64,000 bases of DNA from Dyella_B sp036746095 (GTDB lineage Bacteria; Pseudomonadota; Gammaproteobacteria; Xanthomonadales; Rhodanobacteraceae): assembly GCF_036746095.1 (NCBI RefSeq), contig NZ_DAIOEU010000010.1:1-64000 (forward strand), in the 5' to 3' direction. The position numbers were made by a program, and so were the translations under genes. Below the pieces are notes generated by a model. The model worked only from the letters and a program-made list of their open reading frames with translations. It was not told where the DNA came from and made no database searches. Positions 1 to 10,789 of this stretch are shown in pieces (positions within the stretch are counted from its first letter, which is position 1; each line of letters opens with the position of its first letter).

Positions 1-2
1 CG

Positions 3-2831
<2,829 letters not shown>

Positions 2832-2857
2832 TGCACGATCGATAACGCGTAACGCCG

Positions 2858-2946
2858 ATGGCCGTCATTCCCGCGAAAGCGGGAATCTATTTTTTGCTTT
2901 TGCATCAGAGCAAATGGATTCCCGCTTTCGCGGGAATGACGGCCAT
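2858..2946. repeat. Family I palindrome pair (inverted repeat)
   Basis: Two palindromic units in inverted orientation, each built on TTCCCGCGAAAGCGGGAA, framed by GGCCGTCA and TGACGGCC arms of about 30 bp around a 30-bp centre. It fills the gap between the convergent genes valS and rimI and could act as a bidirectional terminator or mRNA-end stabiliser. The same unit recurs at 5352, 7226, 12274, 45661, 51546 and 56025. Confidence 0.9.
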
Positions 2947-2957
2947 ACATAGGCGGC

Positions 2958-3425
2958 CTACGCCGAAAACTCCAGCGCCATCACGATCGCATCCTCGCGC
3001 CCATCATGCGCGGGGTAATAGCGCGGACGCCGCCCGATCTCGCGAAAGCCCAGCGACACATACAGCGCCTGTGCATTCGGATTGGACGGCCGCACTTCCA
3101 GGAACACCCGCTCGGCGCCATTCCAGCGCGCGATATCCAGCAGGCGTTTCATCAGATGCCGGCCAAAGCCTTGCCCGCGCTGGTCCGGTGAGATGCATAC
3201 GTTCAACACGTGCGCCTCGCCCGCGCCCACGGAAAGAATGCCGTAGCCGATGATCCGTCCTTCCAGGCACAACACCCACGAGGGATGCCCGGCCTTCAGG
3301 CAATCGCCGAAGATGCCCTGGCCCCACGGAAAGGCATAGGAAGCATGCTCCAGCTCACTCACGCGCGAGAGGTCTTCCCGCCGCATGGCGCGCATCTCCA
3401 AGGAGGGGCGCGCGACGGCAACCAT
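2958..3425 (-). CDS. rimI: Ribosomal protein S18 N-acetyltransferase RimI
   Basis: GNAT-family enzyme expected to acetylate the N-terminal alanine of ribosomal protein S18. The 155-residue product has the GNAT acetyl-CoA loop (RGQGFGRHLMKRLL) and the family C-terminus (ERVFLEVRPSN.AQALYVSLGF). The start at 3425 is preferred because it overlaps the stop of the upstream holD-like gene (TGATG), which implies translational coupling; a longer upstream extension would read into that gene. The pssA-holD-rimI run looks like one operon. In E. coli holD and rimI are also adjacent, which supports both assignments. Confidence 0.93.
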   Translation of the reverse strand: MVAVARPSLEMRAMRREDLSRVSELEHASYAFPWGQGIFGDCLKAGHPSWVLCLEGRIIGYGILSVGAGEAHVLNVCISPDQRGQGFGRHLMKRLLDIARWNGAERVFLEVRPSNPNAQALYVSLGFREIGRRPRYYPAHDGREDAIVMALEFSA

Positions 3426-3904
3426 CACCGGGCCCCAGCCGCCAGTGCGCGGCGCAGCGTGCGCAAGGCCTGCCACAGCCGCCGCTTGGCACTGGCCTGG
3501 GTGAGGATGTCCGAGGGCGCATCGGCCAGCACGATATGCGCATCGCGCATCACCTGCGCCGGCAGCGCACGCCCTAATGCATGCGCCTGGGCCTGGCCGA
3601 AGACCAGATAGGCCGGCGCATGCGGTACCTGCATGGATTCGCCGTCGAGGGCCTCGATGCGTGGCGCGCGCGCCAGCAAGGGGCCGAAGGCCGAGAGCGC
3701 GCGCCCGAGCAGATCCAGCTCACGCACCGCGCACCCGCGCGGCAATACCACCACCACACCGGCCGGCAGCTGCCGAGCTTCGGTCGCCTGGACAGGCGAG
3801 GCTACCGAGGTCGCCTCAGCAACGGCCCGCCGCTGCCACGCCACCACGCCCAGCGCGCGCAGCACGCGGGCTCGATGCACCGGGCTGGCAACGACAGCGT
3901 TCAT
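3425..3904 (-). CDS. holD: Probable DNA polymerase III psi subunit (HolD-like)
   Basis: A 159-residue protein with no strong catalytic motif. Two features recall HolD. The N-terminus has a short helix with LGVVAWQRR, comparable to LGITQWSLRR in E. coli HolD. The C-terminus has a helix AKRRLWQALRTLRRAL, comparable to the end of HolD. It sits directly upstream of rimI as holD does in E. coli, overlapping pssA by ATGA at its start and rimI by TGATG at its end. HolD would link the clamp loader through HolC to single-stranded-DNA-binding protein. HolD diverges very fast, so the name rests on synteny plus these two weak matches and is an inference. Confidence 0.6.
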   Translation of the reverse strand: MNAVVASPVHRARVLRALGVVAWQRRAVAEATSVASPVQATEARQLPAGVVVVLPRGCAVRELDLLGRALSAFGPLLARAPRIEALDGESMQVPHAPAYLVFGQAQAHALGRALPAQVMRDAHIVLADAPSDILTQASAKRRLWQALRTLRRALAAGAR

Positions 3905-4689
3905 ACCGCGCCACGGCGCATACGCTTGCGGCGTGCGGCCAGGCCCCACACCGTCACCACCGGCCCGGACAGCAGGAACAGCGAAAACACCGCCAGCAAC
4001 ACGCGCGGCGGATCGACGAAGAATGGCACCAGGATCAACACGGCGATCAGGATCCACAGGAACGGCACCTTGTCGCCCATCGGCAAGGACTTGAAGCTGT
4101 AATAGCGGAAGCGGCTCACCATCAGCAGACCCACGATCACCGCCATGAAGGGCATGCCCATGTTGAGATCGGCGCCGCTGTAGCCCCAGCTGTCCATGCT
4201 CCACACGAAGGACATGCACACTGCCGCCGCCGCAGGGCTGGGCAGGCCCTGAAAGTAGCGCTTGTCGGCCACGCCGACCTGGGTATTGAAGCGCGCCAGG
4301 CGCAGGGCCGCGCAGACGGCATAGATGAAGGCTGCCGCCCAGCCGATCTTGCCCGGTAGCGGCCCGAATTCCTTCAGGCTGGAAAGCGACCAGTTGTACA
4401 TCACCAGCGAAGGCGCCAGGCCGAAGCTCACCAGGTCGGAAAGCGAGTCGTACTGCACGCCGAACTCGCTCTGCGTATGGGTAAGGCGCGCCACGCGGCC
4501 ATCGATGCCGTCCAGCAGGGCAGCCACGAACACCGCAATGGCCGCGTCCGTGTAGCGCCCGCCGATGCTTACGACAATGGCGTAGAAGCCGGCGAACATG
4601 GCGCCGGTGGTGAACAGGTTCGGCAGGAGGTAAATCCCGCGATGCCGCGGCACCCGCGATGGTGTCGTCTCGCTCATGAAGCCGTCCAT
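3901..4689 (-). CDS. pssA: CDP-diacylglycerol--serine O-phosphatidyltransferase
   Basis: Integral-membrane CDP-alcohol phosphatidyltransferase that makes phosphatidylserine, the precursor of phosphatidylethanolamine. The catalytic signature DG..AR(8)G(3)D(3)D is present (DGRVARLTHTQSEFG, then YDSLSD). Several hydrophobic helices follow, ending in a basic tail (RRKRMRRG). The product is 262 residues from 4689, or 258 from an in-frame ATG at 4677 that has a GGACGG stretch just before it. Its stop overlaps the start of the holD-like gene. This is type II PssA; the short N-terminal region before LPNLFT is typical. Confidence 0.95.
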   Translation of the reverse strand: MDGFMSETTPSRVPRHRGIYLLPNLFTTGAMFAGFYAIVVSIGGRYTDAAIAVFVAALLDGIDGRVARLTHTQSEFGVQYDSLSDLVSFGLAPSLVMYNWSLSSLKEFGPLPGKIGWAAAFIYAVCAALRLARFNTQVGVADKRYFQGLPSPAAAAVCMSFVWSMDSWGYSGADLNMGMPFMAVIVGLLMVSRFRYYSFKSLPMGDKVPFLWILIAVLILVPFFVDPPRVLLAVFSLFLLSGPVVTVWGLAARRKRMRRGAV

Positions 4690-4898
4690 GATGGAATGCG
4701 GGCCAGTTTAGCAGGGTGATGCCTGGCGCTTTCAGGGCGGTGAAGGCTGCGTGGAATGGATCGGAACGTCACTAGGCCCGGCGCAAGCGTGCGAGCCAGC
4801 ACGTTCCCGATACTCCGCCGCATCGCCCGCTTGAGTCCCAACCGCGCCGGTTGTTAACTAGCCGTGTTTTCCACCGTTCCCTTTTTTGGAGTCTGCTC

Positions 4899-5336
4899 AT
4901 GCGTCGACTGTCCATTGCCGTGGCGCTGCTGCTGGTTGCGCCCCTGGCCTGCGCCCAGGTCTACAAGTGGACCGACGCCCATGGCACCACCCATTACTCG
5001 GAATCGCCGCCGCCCACCGGCACCAAGTACAGCCAGGTCAGCGTCAACACCGGCAGCTCCGCGCCGGCCGCCGACAACACGCCGGCGGCGCCAGCCAGCA
5101 GCAACAGCAGCAGCCAAAACACCGGCAGCCCGCCACAGCCGAGCACCATGGCCGACACGCCAGAGAACCGTACCAAGCTGTGCGCCTCGCTGAAGGCGAA
5201 CATCGCCACCTTGCAGGGCAGCGGCCCGGTGGTCATGACGGGTACTGGCGGCCAACAACAGTTGCTCAATGCGGACCAGCGCAAGCAGCAGCTGGGCGCG
5301 AGCCAGTCGCAGTACAACCAGTATTGCGGGACGTAA
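4899..5336 (+). CDS. Secreted DUF4124-domain protein
   Basis: A 145-residue exported protein. It has a signal peptide (MRRLSIAVALLLVAPLACA), then the DUF4124 signature (VYKWTDAHGTTHYSESPP) at about 20-40, a low-complexity Ser/Ala/Pro/Asn linker at about 55-95 and a C-terminal segment with two cysteines (KLCASLK and QYCGT) that could pair in the periplasm. The start at 4899 is chosen because it begins the signal peptide and follows TTGGAG. DUF4124 proteins are common in Xanthomonadales and have no established function. No operon partner: it is flanked by pssA on the other strand and a repeat before proS. Confidence 0.85.
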   Translation: MRRLSIAVALLLVAPLACAQVYKWTDAHGTTHYSESPPPTGTKYSQVSVNTGSSAPAADNTPAAPASSNSSSQNTGSPPQPSTMADTPENRTKLCASLKANIATLQGSGPVVMTGTGGQQQLLNADQRKQQLGASQSQYNQYCGT

Positions 5337-5351
5337 GGCGCAACGCGTCCC

Positions 5352-5441
5352 ATGGCCGACATTCCCGCGAAAGCGGGAATCCATCGTGCTCTGGGCCAAT
5401 GAAGCACAAATGGATTCCCGCTTTCGCGGGAATGACGGCCA
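5352..5441. repeat. Family I palindrome pair
   Basis: Two TTCCCGCGAAAGCGGGAA-type units in inverted orientation, separated by about 30 bp, in the gap before proS. The left arm has a variant GGCCGACA where the right arm has TGACGGCC. Confidence 0.88.
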
Positions 5442-5462
5442 CGAGATAACCAAACTGCCGGC

Positions 5463-5468
5463 TATAAT
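5463..5468 (+). promoter_or_regulatory. Candidate -10 box for proS
   Basis: A perfect TATAAT lies 33 bp upstream of the proS start, immediately after the family I repeat. No good TTGACA match is seen at the right distance, so only the -10 element is claimed. Confidence 0.4.
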
Positions 5469-5500
5469 CGATCCTTTATCCCGATAGCCGACACGTCCCA

Positions 5501-7201
5501 ATGCGCCTTAGCCAATTCCACCTGGGCACCGTCAAGGAAGTCCCTGCCGACGCCGAGATCGCCAGCCACCAGCTGATGATCCGCGCCGGGATGATCCGCA
5601 AGCTCGCCTCCGGCCTTTACACCTGGTCGCCACTGGGTTTGCGCGTGCTGCGCAAGGTGGAAGCGGTCGTGCGCGAGGAAATGAACCGCGCCGGCGCCAT
5701 CGAAATGCTGATGCCTTCCGTGCAGCCGCGCGAGCTGTGGGAAGAAACCGGCCGCTGGGAAAAATTCGGCGGCCAGCTGCTCAAGATCAAGGACCGCAAG
5801 GAGCAGGAATTCTGCTACGGCCCCACGCATGAAGAAGTCGTCACCGATTTCGCGCGCAACGAGCTGAAGAGCTACAAGCAGTTGCCGGTCAACTTCTACC
5901 AGATCCAGACCAAGTTCCGTGACGAGATCCGTCCGCGCTTCGGGGTGATGCGTGCGCGCGAATTCCTGATGAAGGATGCGTACTCGTTCCACCTCACGCC
6001 CGAATCGCTTGGCGAAACCTACGATGTGATGTACCAGGCGTACGCACGCATCTTCACGCGTCTTGGCTTGACGTTCCGCGCCGTGCAGGCCGATACCGGC
6101 GCCATCGGCGGCAGCGCCAGCCATGAATTCCAGGTGCTGGCCGAATCAGGCGAAGACCTGCTCGCCTACTCCGATGCCTCCGATTACGCCGCCAACGTCG
6201 AGAAAGCCGAAGCGGTTGCGCCTGCCATCACACGCCCCGCGCCTTCCGCAACGCTGCAGCGCGTGGACACGCCGCGCGTACGCACGGTGGAGGACGTCAC
6301 CAAGCATTTCGGCATCAGCGCCGATCGCGTGTTGAAGACCTTGCTGGTGCGCGGCAAGGATGGCCTGGTCGCGCTGTGCCTGCGCGGCGATCACGAGATC
6401 AACGAAGTGAAGGCCAGCAAGCTGCCCGAACTGCCGGGTGAATCCGTGCTGGCCTCCGACGAGCAAATACTTGCCAGTGTCGGTGTACGTCCCGGCTTTA
6501 TCGGCCCCATCGGCCTGCCCGACAACATTCCCGTGATCGTCGATCGCAGCGCGGCGGTGCTGGCCGATTTCGTATGCGGCGGCAACGCCAACGACACGCA
6601 CTACACCGGCGCGAACTGGGAGCGCGACGCGCGCATCACGCGCGTGGAAGACCTGCGCCAGGTCGTGGCGGGCGACCCTTCGCCGGATGGCCACGGTACC
6701 CTGCACATCGCACGCGGCATCGAAGTGGGCCATGTCTTCCAGCTCGGCAGCAAATATGCCGAGTCATTGAACGCCACCGTGCTCGACGACCAAGGCAAGA
6801 AACAGGTGATGCTGATGGGTTGCTACGGCATCGGCGTCAGCCGCATCGTGGCCGCGGCGATCGAGCAACGCCACGATGATGCCGGCATTGTCTGGCCGGA
6901 GCCAATGGCTCCCTGGCGCGTGGCGGTGTGCGTGATCAATCCCAAGAACGCACCGGAAGTGAATGCCGCTGCCGAATCGCTCTACGACGAACTGTCCGCG
7001 CGCGGCATCGAAACCGTACTGGACGATCGCGGCCTGCGCCCCGGTGCAATGTTTGCGGATATGGAATTGATCGGCATTCCGCATCGCGTGGTGGTGAGCG
7101 AGCGCGGCCTGGCTGCCGGCACGCTGGAATATCGTGCACGTACGGCCAGTGAAAGCAGTGCGATTACGCGCGACGGATTGTTTGAAATACTGACTGCATA
7201 A
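5501..7201 (+). CDS. proS: Proline--tRNA ligase
   Basis: Class II aminoacyl-tRNA synthetase that charges tRNA-Pro. The 566-residue length and domain order match the bacterial type: catalytic core with motif 2 (FRDEIRPRFGVMRAREFLMK), an inserted editing (INS) domain at about 225-400 that clears mischarged alanyl-tRNA-Pro, motif 3 (GCYGIGVSRI) and the anticodon-binding domain at about 470-566. It starts with the usual MRLS. It appears monocistronic, with a TATAAT box 33 bp upstream. Confidence 0.97.
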   Translation: MRLSQFHLGTVKEVPADAEIASHQLMIRAGMIRKLASGLYTWSPLGLRVLRKVEAVVREEMNRAGAIEMLMPSVQPRELWEETGRWEKFGGQLLKIKDRKEQEFCYGPTHEEVVTDFARNELKSYKQLPVNFYQIQTKFRDEIRPRFGVMRAREFLMKDAYSFHLTPESLGETYDVMYQAYARIFTRLGLTFRAVQADTGAIGGSASHEFQVLAESGEDLLAYSDASDYAANVEKAEAVAPAITRPAPSATLQRVDTPRVRTVEDVTKHFGISADRVLKTLLVRGKDGLVALCLRGDHEINEVKASKLPELPGESVLASDEQILASVGVRPGFIGPIGLPDNIPVIVDRSAAVLADFVCGGNANDTHYTGANWERDARITRVEDLRQVVAGDPSPDGHGTLHIARGIEVGHVFQLGSKYAESLNATVLDDQGKKQVMLMGCYGIGVSRIVAAAIEQRHDDAGIVWPEPMAPWRVAVCVINPKNAPEVNAAAESLYDELSARGIETVLDDRGLRPGAMFADMELIGIPHRVVVSERGLAAGTLEYRARTASESSAITRDGLFEILTA

Positions 7202-7225
7202 GTGTGAGGGACTTCGTTCCCTCAC

Positions 7226-7262
7226 CATGCCGTCATTCGCGCGAAAGCGGAAATGACGACCA
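7226..7262. repeat. Degenerate single family I palindrome
   Basis: A single unit (CGTCATTCGCGCGAAAGCGGAAATGACG) with two bulges compared with the consensus, 25 bp after the proS stop. It could help end the proS transcript. Confidence 0.7.
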
Positions 7263-7480
7263 TTGGGGTTTTGGTTACGTTGCTGCCACTACGCTAAACG
7301 GCCATACAACTTTTTTCACGCCATCGATAGCTACATTATCCGCAGGAAAATCCTTTTTCCTACACGAATGCGCTTTACAATTTCGCGTTTAATGCGAGAG
7401 AATCAAAATGCATCGGGCATTTACTTCTAAATCAATAGCCCGGCATATCCTGCTCATTTGCTTTTACCGGAGTCCATTTT

Positions 7481-7810
7481 ATGGCGATTGATATCAAGAG
7501 CCTCAACCAAACCCAGCTCAATGACCTGATCCAGAAGGCGCAGGCGCGCCAGCAGGAACTCGAGAAAGAAAAAGTCACCCGCGTGCGTGAAAAGGTATTC
7601 GCATTGCTGAAGGCCGAAGACATCAGCTTTGATGAAGTGTTCGGCGGTGGCGTCGCGGTGCGCGGCAAGCGTCGCGGCACCGGCACGGTGGCGCCGAAAT
7701 ACCGTAATCCGGCCGATCCGGAACAGACCTGGTCGGGTCGCGGCAAGCGTCCGCGCTGGTTCAACGACGCACTCAAGGCCGGCAAGAAGGAAAAGGATCT
7801 GGCGATCTGA
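7481..7810 (+). CDS. H-NS family nucleoid-associated protein (XrvA/BpH3 type)
   Basis: A 109-residue DNA-binding protein of the H-NS superfamily, expected to bind AT-rich DNA and silence or organise it. The N-terminal half is a coiled-coil oligomerisation segment (about 8-45, QTQLNDLIQKAQARQQELEKEK). The C-terminus holds the family signature YRNPADPEQTWSGRGKRP at about 75-92, the AT-hook-like DNA contact of this subfamily. A strong intrinsic terminator follows 24 bp after the stop, so it is a single-gene unit. The preceding 280 bp is noticeably AT-richer than its surroundings and probably holds its promoter. Confidence 0.92.
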   Translation: MAIDIKSLNQTQLNDLIQKAQARQQELEKEKVTRVREKVFALLKAEDISFDEVFGGGVAVRGKRRGTGTVAPKYRNPADPEQTWSGRGKRPRWFNDALKAGKKEKDLAI

Positions 7811-7830
7811 TTTTCCTGTATGGATCAAAG

Positions 7831-7862
7831 AAAGCGCCGGCCAATGGCCGGCGTTTTTCTTT
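7831..7862 (+). terminator. Rho-independent terminator of the H-NS-like gene
   Basis: A perfect 8-bp stem (CGCCGGCC / GGCCGGCG at 7835-7842 and 7846-7853) with an AAT loop, followed directly by TTTTT. Confidence 0.9.
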
Positions 7863-7933
7863 ATCACGTCATGATGTAGAACTCGTCATTCGGCGAAGGC
7901 GCAATGACACCAGGCATGCCGCGAAATATGCGG

Positions 7934-9220
7934 CTACAAAGACCGTCGCGGCGCAATCAGCAATTCACCAAACATCAACCCGGCCACCAGCGAAATCAAA
8001 ATCGTCACCAGCAGCACCATCGAATCAAAACCCAGTGACGCATTGCGCTCCAGCAAATACGAAACACTGCGAAAACCCACGCTTCCCGGCACCAGCAACA
8101 AAATGCCCGGTTCGCGGATCACTGCCCCCGGACGCCCGGCATAACGCGCGTACACATTCGCCAAGGCGCTCAACAACAGCCCGCCGAGAAACACACCGAA
8201 CGGCGCACCGTTGAGATTCGGCGAAATCGCGCCGCCCAACCTGGTGGCCAGATAACCCACGATCACCGCGACGATCACCGCCGGCCAGTCACGCCACGCG
8301 GCACGAAACAGCATGGCAAACGCAATGGCTGCCACGAGCAGCGCCGGATAGTCCATCCATTCCGGCAACGCCGGCAACGCGAAATCGCGCGGCTCGATAC
8401 CGAACACCGCGCACACTTGCGTCGCCGCCACCGTGCCGAAGGTGAGCTTGAGCAGCGTCGACATCGCCCCGCCCATGCGCGCCATGCCCGCCACCAGGTG
8501 CAGGCTGGAAATCTCACGCACCGCGGTCGTCAGCGACATGCCCGGCACCAGTACGATCAAACCCGCCAGCACCACTGACTTGATCGCCAACGGCACCACG
8601 AAAGCACTGAAGACGATCGCCACCAAGGTCGCCACCATCGCGCAGATCGCGTCGCTGGCTACCTGCAAGCGGGGGCGCGTGGCCGAGAGGATGGTGATCA
8701 TGCCGATGATCAGTCCCACCAAACCGGCGACGCAAAGATCCACCCACGAGCTGTGCAGGAACAACGCATCGATGGCCGCTGCGGACAAGCCGTAGCTGAT
8801 GATCACGCCGGCCTGCTGACGCGGCGTATCCGGCAGCTCCAGTGCGCGCAACAGGCGAAAGCCCTCGCGCAGGTCCAATTCGCCGTCGATCACCCGATCG
8901 GCAATCTCGTCGGCGCGGCACAGCTTGTCCAGGTTCACGTCGCCGGGGGTCAGGCGGATCACTTGGGTGACCTGCGCAAGACGCGCCTCATCGCCGTGCG
9001 CCAGATCCGAGAAGGAAATGATGATGGCGGTGGGGCTGGACCACACATCCGCATGCAAGCCAATGCGTTGCGCCGATCCACTGATCGCCATTTCCAGGCG
9101 CGGCGAGGCGGCGCCGTATTTATGCAGGCGAGTGGCGAGTTCCACCAGAAAGGCGATACGGGTATTGAGTGCCGTGGTGGCGAAAGACGGCAACGGCGAT
9201 CGGATGGCGGATGTGGGCAT
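7934..9220 (-). CDS. thrE: Threonine/serine exporter, ThrE family
   Basis: A 428-residue membrane protein. The N-terminal part, about 1-150, is soluble and matches the DUF1212 half of ThrE (FLVELATRLHKYGAASPRLE, then INVDKL-like VNLDKLC). The rest carries about ten hydrophobic helices in two blocks, including GLVGLIIGMITIL and the second-half motif EPGILLLVPGSVGFRS. Corynebacterial ThrE exports threonine and serine using the proton gradient; the substrate here is inferred from the family. The start at 9220 is used because the reading frame further upstream has no ThrE-like content and runs into nfeD. Confidence 0.88.
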   Translation of the reverse strand: MPTSAIRSPLPSFATTALNTRIAFLVELATRLHKYGAASPRLEMAISGSAQRIGLHADVWSSPTAIIISFSDLAHGDEARLAQVTQVIRLTPGDVNLDKLCRADEIADRVIDGELDLREGFRLLRALELPDTPRQQAGVIISYGLSAAAIDALFLHSSWVDLCVAGLVGLIIGMITILSATRPRLQVASDAICAMVATLVAIVFSAFVVPLAIKSVVLAGLIVLVPGMSLTTAVREISSLHLVAGMARMGGAMSTLLKLTFGTVAATQVCAVFGIEPRDFALPALPEWMDYPALLVAAIAFAMLFRAAWRDWPAVIVAVIVGYLATRLGGAISPNLNGAPFGVFLGGLLLSALANVYARYAGRPGAVIREPGILLLVPGSVGFRSVSYLLERNASLGFDSMVLLVTILISLVAGLMFGELLIAPRRSL

Positions 9221-9259
9221 GGCGCCATTGTTACCGTAAGTGTGGCGCTTGGCACCCAT

Positions 9260-9280
9260 CCTCTCCCCGAAGGGGAGAGG
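9260..9280. repeat. Family III hairpin
   Basis: A perfect 9-bp stem (CCTCTCCCC / GGGGAGAGG) around GAA, in the gap between nfeD and thrE. Confidence 0.75.
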
Positions 9281-9291
9281 GAGTAAAAACA

Positions 9292-9732
9292 TCAGGCTGG
9301 CCTTACTTTCAACGTCGTCCCTTCCACCGCCACCACTTCCACCGTGCTTCCCGCCGGCAGATCGGGGCCGTTGACCAGCCACTGGCCGTCGCCCACCTTG
9401 GCCTTGCCGCGCCCGTTGGCAATGGCTTCGATCAGCACATAGCGCCCGCCGATCAGCTGCTCCCCGCGCCGGTTGAGCCGTCCGTCGCCCTGCTCGCCTT
9501 TCTGCAACGCCGGCCGGACGGCATACCAATAAACCGCGCACGACACGAACGCGAGCACCACGAACACGATCGCCTGGGCCACCATCGACAAGCCCGGCAT
9601 CAGCAGCACCAGCAGGCCGGTGGCGGCGGCGCCCATGCCGATCCACAGCATGAAATAGCCGGGCATGATCACCTCGATGGCAATCAGCACCAGCGCGACG
9701 ATCCACCATAGGTAATGCGCAGCAACTGTCAT
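9292..9732 (-). CDS. NfeD-family membrane protein
   Basis: A 146-residue protein with three hydrophobic helices (about 6-25, 28-50 and 53-73) followed by a C-terminal OB-fold NfeD domain (GRYVLIEAIANGRGKAKVGDGQW). NfeD proteins pair with SPFH proteins and are thought to act in membrane microdomain organisation or membrane protein quality control. It starts 16 bp after the stop of the upstream SPFH gene, the classic nfeD-qmcA (ybbL-ybbK type) arrangement. Confidence 0.9.
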   Translation of the reverse strand: MTVAAHYLWWIVALVLIAIEVIMPGYFMLWIGMGAAATGLLVLLMPGLSMVAQAIVFVVLAFVSCAVYWYAVRPALQKGEQGDGRLNRRGEQLIGGRYVLIEAIANGRGKAKVGDGQWLVNGPDLPAGSTVEVVAVEGTTLKVRPA

Positions 9733-9748
9733 GAGTGTCCCCTTCCGC

Positions 9749-10705
9749 TCAGCCCGCCGTTGGCGGCGTGCGCCGCGTGGCGGCCAGTTTTTCCTGTTGC
9801 TGTCCCAACGACTCCTTCGCCAGCTCCGCAATGCCGGCCAGCGAACCGATGATGCCCGTGGCCTCCACCGGCAACAGCAGCATTTTCTGGTTGGGTGAGT
9901 GGGCCATTTCCTTCAGCGCTTCCACGTATTTGTTGGCGACGAAGTAGTTCAAGGCGCTTACATTGCCATCGGCGATGGCGTCGGAGACCAGCTTCGTGGC
10001 TTCCGCTTCGGCTTGCGCCAAACGGATACGCGCCTCGGCTTCGCGGAATGCCGCTTCCTTCTTGCCGTCTGCCGCCAGGATCGCCGATTGCTTCTCGCCA
10101 TCGGCCTTCAGGATCGCCGACTGACGCAGGCCTTCCGCCTCCAGAATCTGCGCACGCTTCTCGCGTTCGGCTTTCATCTGGCGCGCCATCGAATCGACCA
10201 GGTCGCGCGGCGGTGCGATGTCCTTGATCTCGATGCGATTGACCTTGACGCCCCACGGATGCGTGGCTTCGTCCACCACCGTGAGCAGCTTTGCGTTGAT
10301 CGCATCGCGCTGGCTGAGCGATTCGTCCAGGTCCATCGAACCGAGCACGGTGCGGATGTTGGTCATCACCAAGGCCAGCGCGGCCTGCTCCAAATTGGCC
10401 ACTTCATACGCCGCCTTGGCGGCATCCAGCACTTGATAGAACATCACGCCGTCCACGCGCACCACGGCGTTGTCCTTGGTGATCACGTCCTGGCTCGGCA
10501 CGTCCAGCACCTGCTCCATCATGTTCATCTTGCGGCCGATCTCATAGATGAAGGGAACCAGGAAATGCAGGCCCGGCGTCAGCGTGCGCGTGTAGCGCCC
10601 GAAACGTTCCACTGTCCATTCGTATCCCTGTGGCACGATGCGCACCAGCTTCGCCAGCACGATGATCGCCACTACCACCACTACCAACGCAAAAATACCG
10701 CCCAT
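9749..10705 (-). CDS. qmcA: SPFH/stomatin-like protein, QmcA type
   Basis: A 318-residue member of the stomatin/prohibitin family. It has an N-terminal membrane anchor (FALVVVVVAIIVLAKLV), an SPFH/Band 7 domain at about 22-190 (VPQGYEWTVERFGRYTRTL, PGLHFLVPFI) and a long Ala/Glu-rich coiled coil at about 190-250 (REKRAQILEAEGLRQSAILK). Such proteins form large membrane-bound cages and regulate proteases such as FtsH in E. coli. It forms a two-gene unit with the nfeD-like gene. Confidence 0.92.
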   Translation of the reverse strand: MGGIFALVVVVVAIIVLAKLVRIVPQGYEWTVERFGRYTRTLTPGLHFLVPFIYEIGRKMNMMEQVLDVPSQDVITKDNAVVRVDGVMFYQVLDAAKAAYEVANLEQAALALVMTNIRTVLGSMDLDESLSQRDAINAKLLTVVDEATHPWGVKVNRIEIKDIAPPRDLVDSMARQMKAEREKRAQILEAEGLRQSAILKADGEKQSAILAADGKKEAAFREAEARIRLAQAEAEATKLVSDAIADGNVSALNYFVANKYVEALKEMAHSPNQKMLLLPVEATGIIGSLAGIAELAKESLGQQQEKLAATRRTPPTAG

Positions 10706-10789
10706 GAAATGTCCTCCTTGTCGACTCGAAGGAGTATAGGGCAGTGCCCTGGACAGAATGGCGCCCGCCGACGCGTGCGCTTTTACGGA

